Assembly: GCA_026645575.1 (NCBI GenBank)
Contig: JAPKMW010000032.1
Span: 31,312 to 95,311, forward strand
Origin: Caldilineaceae bacterium
Lineage (GTDB): Bacteria; Chloroflexota; Anaerolineae; Caldilineales; Caldilineaceae
Reading direction: 5' to 3'
Length of the DNA stretch: 64,000 nucleotides
The notes beneath the pieces were generated by a model that was not told the DNA's origin, ran no database searches, and worked only from the letters and a program-made list of their open reading frames with translations. A program made the translations under genes and the position numbers. This document shows positions 33,999 through 42,904 of this stretch, in pieces (position 1 is the first letter of the stretch; every line of letters starts with the position of its first letter).

Positions 33999-34850
33999 AT
34001 GACCACACCGCTCCAAACAGTTCAACTGGGTGCGGCGACAATCACGGTCTTCAATGTCGGTGAATCGCGCCTGAGTCTGGCCGAGACGCTGAATGTGACC
34101 GAGGCCGATTGGTCGCCCCGCTATACGAATCACTTTGCCGAACCGGCGCGCGTGCCGATTCTCTGCATTCACATTGCCCTGCCGGGGCTGACCGTCTTGG
34201 TCGATTCCGGCGTCTATGATTTCCCGGAAGGCTCCCAATTTGCCTTTCCTAACTACAACCCGCCGTCGGGTCTGCCAGAGCAGATGGTCGCTGCCGGGTT
34301 TGACTTGGCCGCCGTCGATCATCTCGTGATTACCCATGCGCATGGCGATCACTTTAACGCTACCACGGTTGAGCGCAATGGCCGGCTGGAACCGGTCTTT
34401 CCCAACGCCCGCCTGCACCTCGGTCGCGGCGACTGGGAACGGCAAGCCACCCAAGATGCGTTGCAAAAACCCGAATCGCTCGAAAGTCGGACCTTTGGCG
34501 TCTACCACCAACTTGGCCTCTTGGCGCTTGATGAGGGCGTCAGTGACCTGGGACATGGCGTGCAGATCATCGCCGCCCCCGGTGAGACGCCCGGCCATCA
34601 AATTGTCCGTGTCCACTCCCAAGGCAAAACACTTTATCTCCTCGGTGATCTTTATCATCACGTGGTGGAGGTGGAGCAACCCGGCTGGGGCGTCAAATGG
34701 TCGGATATTCCCACGGCGCAGGCCAGTCGTCAAGTCTTTGCCCAACGCGCCCTGGCCGAAGATGCGCTCCTGATTGCCACCCATATTTGGGGGGTAGGCC
34801 ACTTACAAAGCACGGCCGATGGCGTACGCTGGGAGCCACAAACAGTCTGA
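33999..34850 (+). CDS. MBL-fold metallo-hydrolase
   Basis: 283 aa. Metal-binding HAHGDHFNAT (HxHxDH, about residues 113-118), later His in ETPGHQIVRV and Asp in LLGDLYHHVV, and a closing His in THIWGVGH. The arrangement matches the lactonase-type/AttM-like group of the metallo-beta-lactamase fold, but substrate cannot be inferred. ATG chosen at 33999 over a TTG six codons upstream. Followed by a palindrome and selO. Confidence 0.9.
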   Translation: MTTPLQTVQLGAATITVFNVGESRLSLAETLNVTEADWSPRYTNHFAEPARVPILCIHIALPGLTVLVDSGVYDFPEGSQFAFPNYNPPSGLPEQMVAAGFDLAAVDHLVITHAHGDHFNATTVERNGRLEPVFPNARLHLGRGDWERQATQDALQKPESLESRTFGVYHQLGLLALDEGVSDLGHGVQIIAAPGETPGHQIVRVHSQGKTLYLLGDLYHHVVEVEQPGWGVKWSDIPTAQASRQVFAQRALAEDALLIATHIWGVGHLQSTADGVRWEPQTV

Positions 34851-34915
34851 ATTACGAATTACGAGCTACGGGTTACGGCACGTATAACCGTAACTCGTAA
34901 TTCGTAATTCGCAAT
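34849..34915. repeat. AATTACG micro-repeat palindrome
   Basis: GAATTACGAATTACGAGCTACGG in the left arm and CCGTAACTCGTAATTCGTAATTC in the right, inverted copies with minor mismatches around a CACGTATA-type loop. It starts at the hydrolase stop codon. Confidence 0.85.
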
Positions 34916-34932
34916 TTGTAGAAGGATTCTCC

Positions 34933-36555
34933 ATGCTCGACCTGCAAACCGCGCCAACGACGCTCGATGCGTTGCGCTTTACCAATCGTTTTACCCAGAC
35001 ATTACCCGCTGATCCATCAACGGTCAATCGACCGCGCCAGGTGATGGGGGCAAGTTTTTCGCGCGTCGCCCCCAAGGGGATGAAGGCGCCCCAACTGATC
35101 GCCTATTCACGCGAAGTGGCTGAATTGCTCGATCTCAGCGCCGAAGATGTACAGTCGGAGGCGTTTCGCCAGGTCTTTGTCGGCAACCGGCTGTTGGAAG
35201 GCATGGACCCCTTTGCCATGACCTATGGCGGTCATCAGTTCGGCAACTGGGCCGGGCAACTGGGTGATGGGCGAGCGATCAATCTGGGTGAAATCATCAA
35301 TCGCCAGGGCAAGCATTGGACGTTACAGTTAAAAGGCGCCGGTCCCACCCCCTACTCGCGCACAGCGGATGGGCTGGCAGTGTTGCGTTCCTCCATTCGT
35401 GAGTTTCTCTGTAGCGAGGCGATGCACCATCTGGGCGTGCCGACGACGCGGGCGCTCAGTTTGGTCGCCACCGGGGAAACGGTCATTCGCGATATGTTCT
35501 ACAATGGCAACCCTCGGCCCGAACCGGGCGCGGTGGTCTGTCGGGTGGCGCCTTCGTTTACGCGCTTTGGCAATTTTGAAATCTTTGCGGCGCGGGGCGA
35601 ACTGGATCTGCTGCGCCAACTGGTTGACTACACCATCCGCGCTGATTTCCCAGAGTTAGGCGAACCGTCGCCGGATGTCTATGCGCAATGGCTGGCTGAG
35701 ATCTGCCGCCGCACCGCCGTGATGATCGTCCACTGGTTGCGGGTGGGGTTTGTGCATGGGGTCATGAACACCGACAATATGTCGATCCTCGGCTTGACCA
35801 TCGACTACGGCCCCTATGGCTGGCTAGAAGATTATGACCCCAACTGGACGCCCAACACCACTGACGCGCAAGGGCGGCGCTACCGCTTTGGTCATCAGCC
35901 GCAGATCGCCCACTGGAATCTGGTGCGGTTGGCCAATGCCATCTACCCGCTGACGGAAGATGCACCACCGTTGGAAGCCGCTTTGGGGCAATATGTTGAA
36001 ACCTTCCAGCAGGAATACCGTTCGACGATGGCAGCCAAGTTGGGGTTGCGCGCCTTTGACCCGGCAAGCGACATGGAATTGTTCAACGAGCTGTTGACCA
36101 TTCTGCAACTGGTTGAGACGGACATGACCATTTTCTATCGCAAGCTGGCGCGACTACCGATTACAGACCAAGCAGAGAAGCAGGCAATGGGCGAAGATCG
36201 CCTGACACCGCTGCTCGATGCCTATTATGATCCGGCGGCATTAACCACTGAATATCGCAGTCGTATCGGGAATTGGTTGGATCAATATGAATTGCGTGTC
36301 CACCGTGATGGCGCCAGCGACGCCGAACGCGCCGAACGGATGAATGCCGTCAATCCAAAGTATGTCTTGCGCAATTATTTGGCGCAACTGGCAATTGACC
36401 GGGCCGAAGATGGCGATTACACACTGGTCAATGACTTGCTGGAACTCCTGCGTCGCCCCTACGACGAGCAGCCGGAGCAGGAAACCTTTGCCGCCAAACG
36501 GCCCGACTGGGCGCGCCAGCGAGCGGGCTGTTCGATGTTGTCCTGTAGCTCGTAA
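34933..36555 (+). CDS. selO: Protein adenylyltransferase SelO
   Basis: 540 aa pseudokinase-fold enzyme that transfers AMP to protein Ser/Thr/Tyr residues and responds to redox stress. Hallmarks: MTYGGHQFGNWAGQLGDGRAINLGE, LQLKGAGPTPYSRTADGLAVLRSSIREFLCSEAMHHLGVPTTRALSLV, catalytic loop GVMNTDNMSILGLTIDYGPYGWLEDYDP. The last residues, GCSMLSCSS, correspond to the C-terminal Sec/Cys redox site, with Cys here. AGAAGGA precedes the ATG. Confidence 0.97.
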   Translation: MLDLQTAPTTLDALRFTNRFTQTLPADPSTVNRPRQVMGASFSRVAPKGMKAPQLIAYSREVAELLDLSAEDVQSEAFRQVFVGNRLLEGMDPFAMTYGGHQFGNWAGQLGDGRAINLGEIINRQGKHWTLQLKGAGPTPYSRTADGLAVLRSSIREFLCSEAMHHLGVPTTRALSLVATGETVIRDMFYNGNPRPEPGAVVCRVAPSFTRFGNFEIFAARGELDLLRQLVDYTIRADFPELGEPSPDVYAQWLAEICRRTAVMIVHWLRVGFVHGVMNTDNMSILGLTIDYGPYGWLEDYDPNWTPNTTDAQGRRYRFGHQPQIAHWNLVRLANAIYPLTEDAPPLEAALGQYVETFQQEYRSTMAAKLGLRAFDPASDMELFNELLTILQLVETDMTIFYRKLARLPITDQAEKQAMGEDRLTPLLDAYYDPAALTTEYRSRIGNWLDQYELRVHRDGASDAERAERMNAVNPKYVLRNYLAQLAIDRAEDGDYTLVNDLLELLRRPYDEQPEQETFAAKRPDWARQRAGCSMLSCSS

Positions 36556-36576
36556 TACCGAGAAGGAATTTATCAT

Positions 36577-36822
36577 ATGAATACACTTGCAACGCTCGAT
36601 TATCTAGAGGAGGAGTCAGTAGACGTAGGGTCACTTAAACATTCGTCTGCACAAGCAAACCTGGCCTTTCTCTTAAAGCGCTTGGGCAAATATTCAGTCT
36701 TAACTGATCTTAGCCTGGACATCAGCACGGTCGACGTCAGTCGATTCGACATTTCGACCAAAGAAGAAATCAAACCAATTGTAACGATTCAGCCTGGGAA
36801 CGCCGCCATCCCTGGCGGCTGA
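36577..36822 (+). CDS. Small hypothetical protein after selO
   Basis: 81 aa with a good AAGGA ribosome site ten bases upstream and only 21 bases after selO, so it may be co-expressed. Contains a helical part (SAQANLAFLLKRLGKYSVLTDL) and LDISTVDVSRFDISTKEE. The last ten residues (QPGNAAIPGG) come from a GCCGCCATCCCTGGCGGC hairpin, suggesting that the original end was replaced by repeat DNA. Family not recognised. Confidence 0.5.
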   Translation: MNTLATLDYLEEESVDVGSLKHSSAQANLAFLLKRLGKYSVLTDLSLDISTVDVSRFDISTKEEIKPIVTIQPGNAAIPGG

Positions 36823-37193
36823 AACGGCTTGCCGCAAAGAATTTACAGCACTTTTGGTTTTGACAGTCCCCCTGCCACTATGTTACACTTGTCCAGCTTG
36901 TTCGTATGGGCAAGCCCGCTGTTGTACCTTCATTTTTTGTCTTCATTTTATCAGGTGCAAGCATGTTACTTATTCAACACACGCCACTACCAACGATCCA
37001 AGGGATCTAAACGCGTCTGTCGGCGATTGAGACTGGGTTTGATCTAAGCATAGCCATCGAACGACCACAGGTTGCCCTGCTGGCGCTCTTTTTGTTATGC
37101 GACGAATCTGGGGTTTGTTAACAACAAGCTACCGCCCGGATCAAGGGTGTTGCCGCAACTATGGCAGCACCGGTTGAGCAAGTTTTTGCGCAC

Positions 37194-37236
37194 AACGGCC
37201 ACGGACGCGACTCGCTCCTGTGGCCGTTTTTCTTTT
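37194..37236 (+). terminator. Intrinsic terminator 1
   Basis: AACGGCCACGGA pairs with TCC(T)GTGGCCGTT with one bulged T, followed by TTTCTTTT. No coding gene ends within 350 bases upstream. Confidence 0.8.
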
Positions 37237-37301
37237 CCAGCCAAGCCATTTTGCTGTTGTCTGCCGTGTTTATCGGTAGACTGCCGCCATGACCTCCGCT
37301 G

Positions 37302-37340
37302 AAAACGGCCATGGGATCAGATCCCGTGGCCGTTTTTTTG
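37302..37340 (+). terminator. Intrinsic terminator 2
   Basis: AAAACGGCCATGGGAT pairs with ATCCCGTGGCCGTTTT around CAG, with one mismatch, and runs into T7. Its stem shares the GGCCA/TGGCC core with terminator 1, 100 bases upstream. Confidence 0.85.
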
Positions 37341-37418
37341 TTTTATTGCCAGTAGGTGTATGCAACCTGTGTCCAAGAACTTTTTCGACCGATCTAAACG
37401 TGTGGATATGGAGAAACT

Positions 37419-38351
37419 ATGAAAATCAAACAACGAGCCTATGCCGGCGCCGTCGATTACCAACAGATGATGGCACTCGCCTATGACCATCCTGCTGACA
37501 ACTTGCATGTCGTCGATCAACCCTATCGCTTTAGTTCGTGGGCATTCGATGATCCGACTAACGCTCAACTCTAGGTCGATGAGCGAGAGCAGGTGGTGGC
37601 CTGGGTGGTGATGCAAACACCCTTCTGGTCGATTGATTACGCCTGTCACCCGTCTGTGAGCGACGAAGTACATCCACAACTTTTGGCGTGGGCCGATCAA
37701 CGGGCGCGGCAGATTGTGGGCAGTGACTTTGGTCACCCGATATGGTTTGTCAATGTCTTTGTCGAGCAGGAGAGACGCATGCGGGATCTCGAAGCGGCGG
37801 GCTTCTACTCCGTGGCAGACGTGGGCGAGAATCCTTGGACAAAGGTGTTGATGCAACAATCAACACTTACCGTAGCATCAACTCAGACGCTGCCAGCAGG
37901 GTTTGCGATCCGGCCGCTGGCTGGCTTGAGCGAGGTGGCAGCTTATGTCGAGCTTCATCAGACGGTTTTTGCGAGTAAAAGCATGAAGGTCGAATGGCGA
38001 ACGCGCACGCTACAACAGCCAGCCTATCGACCCGATTTGGATCTGGTGGTTGCCGCCCCGGATGGTCGGTTGGCTGCGTTTTGTGTCTGCTGGCTACAGC
38101 GTGGCGTGGATGGGAACTGCGGCCAAATCGAGCCAATGGGTGTCCATCCCGACTTTCGCAACTTGGGGCTGGGGCGTGCCATCCTAGCGGAAGGGTTGCG
38201 TCGCCTCTACCAACAGGGCGCACAGGAAGTGTTCGTCGAAACCGATAACTATCGCGATGCTGCCTTTGCCTTGTACGAGTCGGTTGGCTTTCAAGTCGCG
38301 CGTGATGTGTTGGTCTATCGCAAAGATTATCAGGGGTCCGCAGTCGGTTAG
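37419..38351 (+). pseudogene. GNAT acetyltransferase with an in-frame TAG
   Basis: The frame opens at ATG 37419 (MKIKQRAYAGAVDYQQMMALAYDHP), reaches NAQL, meets TAG at 37572-37574, and continues in the same frame as VDEREQVVAWVVMQTPFW and on to a complete GNAT end at 38351. Full length would be 310 residues. The stop stands where the family has Trp (NxxLW), one base from TGG. The downstream part, with acetyl-CoA motif QIEPMGVHPDFRNLGLGRAILAEGLRRL and closing YESVGF, could be made from GTG 37593 as a 252-residue protein. Pseudogene, truncated gene, or sequencing error cannot be told apart from one sequence. Confidence 0.85.
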
Positions 38352-38460
38352 TCGCGTAATCCAGAGTCAATTCCTTTGTCTTTGGTTGCGTTGCGGTCTA
38401 CTGATTATCTGCGTAACAGATAGCATGGTCGCTTGATTTGAAAATAGCAAGGAGTCGAAA

Positions 38461-39210
38461 ATGGATTGGGCCTTAGAATTTTACACCAAACAGAACCAAT
38501 GGTCGGGCGTGTATGAAGAGTCGATCCACGAAGGGCATCGGCTGAAAGCGGCGTGGATTGAAGAGTTGACGGGTGCAGGTCGAAAGCGCATTCTGGAACT
38601 TGGCGCAGGCGGTGGACAGGTGGCCGCCGCAATGGCCGAACTTGGTCACGAAGTGGTGGCAGTTGAACAAGCGCCAACGCTGGCAGCGCATATCCAGAAA
38701 TTGGCCGCTACCCTACCAACCGGACAACTGACCGCGGTACAGGGCGATTTTTATCGGGTGGACTTCACCGGGTCCTTCGACGTGGTCTGCTATTACGATG
38801 GCTTCGGTGTTGGTACAGATGCGGAACAACGACACCTACTCCGGCGGATTGCGAGTTGGCTGACACCCACCGGCAGCGCCTTGATCGAGATCTACACACC
38901 GTGGTACGCCGCTTCCGTCGATGGGCGGGGTTGGCGGGTGGGACAGGCCGAACGGCGCTACAACTTTGACGCCGACGGCTGTCGTTGGCTTGATACCTGG
39001 TGGCCCATCGATCAGCCGGAGGGAGCAGTGCAGCAATCACTCCGCTGTTACTGCCCGGCGGATTTGCGCCTGCTGCTGGAGCCAACCGGTTTGCAGTTGC
39101 AACATGTCAAGCCAGGGGGAACGATGGATTGGGCGCAACACAAGTGGTTGCCGGTTGCGCCGTTGGGCAAGGCGATGAATTATGTAGCGCAATTCAAAAG
39201 CGAACGTTGA
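38461..39210 (+). CDS. SAM-dependent methyltransferase
   Basis: 249 aa class I methyltransferase. Motif I ILELGAGGGQVAAAMAELGHEVVAVEQ is canonical, followed by FDVVCYYDGFGVGTDAEQRHLLRRIASWLTPTGSALIEIYTPWY. The second half (WRVGQAERRYNFDADGCRWLDTWW) matches small-molecule methyltransferases of the Methyltransf_25 style. Cytosolic; substrate unknown. AAGGAG lies 7 bases before the ATG. Confidence 0.92.
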   Translation: MDWALEFYTKQNQWSGVYEESIHEGHRLKAAWIEELTGAGRKRILELGAGGGQVAAAMAELGHEVVAVEQAPTLAAHIQKLAATLPTGQLTAVQGDFYRVDFTGSFDVVCYYDGFGVGTDAEQRHLLRRIASWLTPTGSALIEIYTPWYAASVDGRGWRVGQAERRYNFDADGCRWLDTWWPIDQPEGAVQQSLRCYCPADLRLLLEPTGLQLQHVKPGGTMDWAQHKWLPVAPLGKAMNYVAQFKSER

Positions 39211-39220
39211 GTAATAACTT

Positions 39221-39306
39221 GTAGAGTAGGATATTGGGTATTAGGTATTGGATATTCACCGCCAGCGACGCTACCCAATACCTAATATCCAATACCCAAT
39301 ATCTAC
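39221..39306. repeat. TATTGGGTATT micro-repeat palindrome
   Basis: The left arm uses ATATTGGGTATTAGGTATTGG words; the right arm is CTACCCAATACCTAATATCC and onward, an inverted copy with a shifted word order. Loop of about 14 bases. It fills the gap between two genes. Confidence 0.85.
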
Positions 39307-39329
39307 AATCCAACTTTGGAGGATACGCA

Positions 39330-42300
39330 ATGACACAACAGGCCGAATTTCAGATTGAACCTTACCGCCACGACCATGACGCCGGGTTGGCGGAGATGTG
39401 GAATGCCAGTGACCAGCAGTGGCCCGGCGGCTTTACCAGAGGCGTGCCGATGACGGCGGCGCGGGTGGCCGATTGGATGGACAAGCAGGTGACACTGCTG
39501 CGGCTGGTCGTCGTGGCGCCGGACGGGGCGGTGGTGGCCTATGGCAGCTTGTGGGATGAGCCAAGCCAGCCGGGGCGCAGTTGCTATGTTGATCTGCTCA
39601 ATGTCCATCCTGACTATCAGGGGCGCAGCCTCTGTCGGCGCATGTTGACGCAGATGGTCGATACGGCCACGGCGCAGGGCTATGAACGCATGACCATTGG
39701 CACCTGGTCGGCCAATCTCAAGGCGGTGCCGCTCTACAAAAAGGTGGGCTTTTTCTGGAAGCCGAATACCACCGTCAGTATGGAGAACTACATCCCCATG
39801 CTCCGCCGTCTGCCCATTCTGCAAACGTTCTTTGCCGAGGCCGATTGGTACAACCACTATGACCGGGAACTGGAACAGGTGGAAGATGAACAGAAGCACC
39901 CGCAGACGGGACCGATGGCAATCTACCGCTGCCGCTGGGTGCGCCCGGATGGGGAATGGATCGAGGCGGTGATCGACCGCAAGGCGCAGACCATCACCGG
40001 GCTGGAAACCACCGACTTTGCCGCCTATGCCCAGGTGGCCGAGAGCAAACCGGCGCAGGGCGTCAGTTACCCAATGACTTGGACGATCACCAACAAACGG
40101 GCCACGCCGCTGCCTGTCCGGCTAACTGCCACTGGTGACCAACATGTCCAGATCGATCACAGCACTGATTTCATGCTGGTGCCGGGCGAAACCCGCACCG
40201 TCACCGCTAACTATCGATGCGCTGGTGATGCGCCGCGGCTTGATATTTCCCAGTGGCGGCCCAAGCCAACGCCAAAGATCAACACGCTCTTGGTTTTGGA
40301 CGAAGAGGAACTGTCGCTGGGCAGTGGCCTGCATTACGAGCCAGCGGCAGAAATTTCGACTCATCCCCAGCCGATCACGCTGACGCCGGGGCTGCCGCAG
40401 CGTGTCCTTGTCCAGATCAAGAATCACCTGGATCGGGCGATGGCGGGTGAATTACAGATTGTTACTGCCGACGGGGTAACAGTCGATTGGCAGCACAGAC
40501 CTTTCCAGGCTGAGGCAAAGGGCTATGCCAGCGCAGAATTACAACTGACCGCCGAGCAAGAGGGGGATGTCATCTTAGCACTGGTCGCCCAGTTTGCCGA
40601 TGGGGGCGAAGTGATCACCACCGCGCCGCAGCCGTTGCCCGTCCTGGTGCGCAGCTTGGGCAGCGTGGCGGCCATCGATCATCGCCCTGATGCAGCCAAG
40701 CAGACCCTCTATGCCGAGAATGATTTCTTCACGGCTCGCTGTCAGCAGCGCGAAGGACAGTTCTCGCTCACCAACAAGGCGGGGGCGGAATATCATTTTG
40801 GGATCCAAGAGGTGTTGGGGCCGCCCTATACGCCAAGTGAGTTTGACGGCAAGGATTTTGCCCTGCACCTGCGGCGTGAGCAGGGGCGGGTCTGCTTTGC
40901 CTCGACTATTGTCTCGACCGCCTTTGCCGGGTTGCGCTTGCGGCGGGAGATTTGGCTCACGGCGTCGCCGGTGGTGGAGGTGCGTTGGTGGTTGGAGAAT
41001 GAAGGTGATCTGGACCAGCGCTGTAAAGTGTTGATGGGTATGCACTTCCCCGACAATTTTGCCGCGAATGGGCGGTCGGTGATGCCGCGGCGCGAGCGCT
41101 TGCTGGCCGCCAGCACAGACGTGATCCCTGAAGCCGAGGGCGACTTTCCCAAAGAGCCGGCGGGGTTGAGCGAACAGTGGAATGCAATCGAAGTGGATGG
41201 GCAGGTGCATGGCGTGGTTTGGGGGCAAGCAATTTCTGAACACGAGTGGCGCCCCTGGTTCTTCGACCTGATCTCCACCGAACAGCATATTGCAGTGGGG
41301 AGCAGTGTGGCGCTGGAAGCGCTCTATCTCTACTGCGGCCCCGGCGATTGGCGCACCGTGCGCCGGATCTGGCAGCAACGCAACGGGCAGACTCGGCAGG
41401 AACACCTAAAGAGCCAGGCGATGCCCGTGGTTGGCGATGTGCAACAAGTGACGTTGACGCCCAACCCCGTGCTGACGATGGATGATCAGGTCACGCTCCA
41501 GCTTCAGGCCGATAACCTGCGCCAGCAGCCGATCCATGGCCGCATTCAAATCATCCCGCCGGCTGGTTGGACAACCGATCAACAGGCGTTTGCGCTAACG
41601 GCGATTCAACACGAAAAATCGTTTGCTGCCACGATTGCCTTGCGCGCCACCGCGCCGGCCCTTGGTGTCAACCAGGGTGAACTCTGGTTGGAAACCACCG
41701 GCTTCGACCGCAAAGAGCGCTTTACGATTCTACGGGTTGGAGATCGCCGGGCAGCGGTCAAGATCACCGAGGACGAGCATGAGGGGCAACCGGTATGGCA
41801 GATCGACAACGGACAGATGGCCTGGAGCGTAGCGCCGACCTTTAACGCCGGCATTATCGCCTGGCATGAACAGGGCAGCGCGATCAATCATCTGTACACC
41901 GCCTTTCCAAATGACGGTGAGTTTCAGTGGCTGAAGCCCTGGTTTGGCGGCATCCGTCCGATCCTGGTCAGCCAGGAAGGCGGCTTTCCCGGCAAGTTGC
42001 ATCAGGAAGCGTTTACCATCACCCCTGTTGAAGCGACTGATGCGCAGGGGTTGCCCTGGCATGGCGTGCGCCTTCAGTCGGACATTGTGGGCGCGCCAAG
42101 TCTCAAGGGGATGTACGCCCAGATCGATTATCTGACGCTGCCAGGGAGCAATCTGCTCAAGGCGGTCTACCGCTTGACAAACCAGACGCCGATCCAGCGT
42201 GACGGCTGGAACCCGTGGGGCGGCTTTATGATCTTCAGCCAGGTCGATGGCGAGTACGCGCAGAGCGTTCTCTACGGTGACAACCCGCTGACCGGGCCGG

Positions 42301-42584
42301 TGCAACGCAAACGCACCGCCTATAGTGTGTGGCTCAATGTCGGCAATTGGGCGGCGGTTGTCAATCCACGGACGGGGCGGGCGCTCAGTGTAAGCTGTCC
42401 CAGCCATCCCGAAAGCATCCGGTTGATGGACGCAGCGGCAAGCGGTGGGCATTTGATCGTCAGGCGGCCCACGCCCCACACCCCGCACGGCACGCACGAA
42501 CTCGTGGTCTATGCCGCGCTGGTCGATTCGCTGGCCGAGGCGCAAGGGTTTGCCGCGTTAGGCGCCAATAAGTCAAACCCTTGA
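39330..42584 (+). CDS. GNAT domain fused to a very large beta-sandwich protein
   Basis: 1084 aa from the ATG at 39330 (GGAGG nine bases upstream). Residues 1-180 are a GNAT acetyltransferase: CYVDLLNVHPDYQGRSLCRRMLTQM is the acetyl-CoA-binding motif A and WSANLKAVPLYKKVGFFW the family end. Residues 190-1084 are beta-rich, with NEW3/Ig-like stretches (MTWTITNKRATPLPVRLTATGD, VTLTPNPVLTMDDQVTLQLQADNLRQQPIHGRIQI) and a final DUF-like domain (WNPWGGFMIFSQVDGEYAQSVLYGDNPLTGPVQRKRTAYSVW) of the kind seen in carbohydrate-active enzymes. No signal peptide. The fusion suggests acetylation of a sugar- or polymer-bound substrate, but this is inference. Confidence 0.85.
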   Translation: MTQQAEFQIEPYRHDHDAGLAEMWNASDQQWPGGFTRGVPMTAARVADWMDKQVTLLRLVVVAPDGAVVAYGSLWDEPSQPGRSCYVDLLNVHPDYQGRSLCRRMLTQMVDTATAQGYERMTIGTWSANLKAVPLYKKVGFFWKPNTTVSMENYIPMLRRLPILQTFFAEADWYNHYDRELEQVEDEQKHPQTGPMAIYRCRWVRPDGEWIEAVIDRKAQTITGLETTDFAAYAQVAESKPAQGVSYPMTWTITNKRATPLPVRLTATGDQHVQIDHSTDFMLVPGETRTVTANYRCAGDAPRLDISQWRPKPTPKINTLLVLDEEELSLGSGLHYEPAAEISTHPQPITLTPGLPQRVLVQIKNHLDRAMAGELQIVTADGVTVDWQHRPFQAEAKGYASAELQLTAEQEGDVILALVAQFADGGEVITTAPQPLPVLVRSLGSVAAIDHRPDAAKQTLYAENDFFTARCQQREGQFSLTNKAGAEYHFGIQEVLGPPYTPSEFDGKDFALHLRREQGRVCFASTIVSTAFAGLRLRREIWLTASPVVEVRWWLENEGDLDQRCKVLMGMHFPDNFAANGRSVMPRRERLLAASTDVIPEAEGDFPKEPAGLSEQWNAIEVDGQVHGVVWGQAISEHEWRPWFFDLISTEQHIAVGSSVALEALYLYCGPGDWRTVRRIWQQRNGQTRQEHLKSQAMPVVGDVQQVTLTPNPVLTMDDQVTLQLQADNLRQQPIHGRIQIIPPAGWTTDQQAFALTAIQHEKSFAATIALRATAPALGVNQGELWLETTGFDRKERFTILRVGDRRAAVKITEDEHEGQPVWQIDNGQMAWSVAPTFNAGIIAWHEQGSAINHLYTAFPNDGEFQWLKPWFGGIRPILVSQEGGFPGKLHQEAFTITPVEATDAQGLPWHGVRLQSDIVGAPSLKGMYAQIDYLTLPGSNLLKAVYRLTNQTPIQRDGWNPWGGFMIFSQVDGEYAQSVLYGDNPLTGPVQRKRTAYSVWLNVGNWAAVVNPRTGRALSVSCPSHPESIRLMDAAASGGHLIVRRPTPHTPHGTHELVVYAALVDSLAEAQGFAALGANKSNP

Positions 42585-42639
42585 ACAAAAGACAAGAATT
42601 TTCACCGCAAAGGCGCAAAGAAAAATGGGACAACGGGAA

Positions 42640-42750
42640 TTCAGAGGGTTGACAACGGCATCTTCCCGGAAGGTCGGTCCAGTCAACAGGATCGTCCGGT
42701 CAAACCTTCCCGGAAGATGGTTGCCAAGCTGATGCGTTCCCGTTGAACTG
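42640..42750 (+). repeat. Dispersed element, copy A
   Basis: About 110 bases that align with 47085-47205 along the whole length, at roughly 75-80% identity by eye. Both have the inverted core ATCTTCCxGGAAGG ... CCTTCCCGGAAGAT, a shared central ACAGGATCGT and a GGTTGxCAAG tail. No coding potential; MITE-like. Confidence 0.75.
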
Positions 42751-42821
42751 CTCAAATCGGCATCGATTTGGACGAGATCAATCAACTGCACACGGTCAAC
42801 CCGTCTCATACGTTCACTGCC

Positions 42822-42864
42822 GTCTAAGCAAAGTACGATTAGACTAATTGTACTTTGCTTAGAC
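42822..42864. repeat. 20-bp hairpin before the tandem GNAT gene
   Basis: GTCTAAGCAAAGTAC and GTACTTTGCTTAGAC are perfect outer arms; five further pairs (one wobble) close down to a 3-base loop. It lies 41 bases before the start of the next gene. Confidence 0.85.
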
Positions 42865-42904
42865 AGAAAAGGCAAAGTTTCAGTAAATTTTATCAGGAGA
42901 ATAG

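Larger units (their letters stand above)
36823..37418. other. Gene-free region with two terminators
   Basis: About 600 bases without a credible gene. It ends with two similar intrinsic terminators (37194-37236 and 37302-37340), and an earlier GC-rich segment followed by CTCTTTTTGTT lies at 37075-37097. It may encode small untranslated RNAs or be what remains of a lost operon. Confidence 0.5.
42585..42904. other. Gene-free region with a dispersed repeat and hairpin
   Basis: 320 bases. Contains copy A of a dispersed element (42640-42750) and a hairpin with 15-bp perfect outer arms (42822-42836 and 42850-42864). No credible gene. Confidence 0.6.

Noticed and set aside
36829..37047. Possible 72-residue gene in the gene-free region
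   Set aside because: No ribosome site, odd composition, no recognisable domain.
37039..37200. T-box or other riboswitch upstream of the broken GNAT gene
   Set aside because: No T-box motif or known aptamer pattern is visible; only terminator hairpins can be supported.
38352..39330. attC-like integron sites between accessory genes
   Set aside because: No RYYYAAC/GTTRRRY pairs with suitable inner arms were seen; spacing is variable and there is no integrase in the window.
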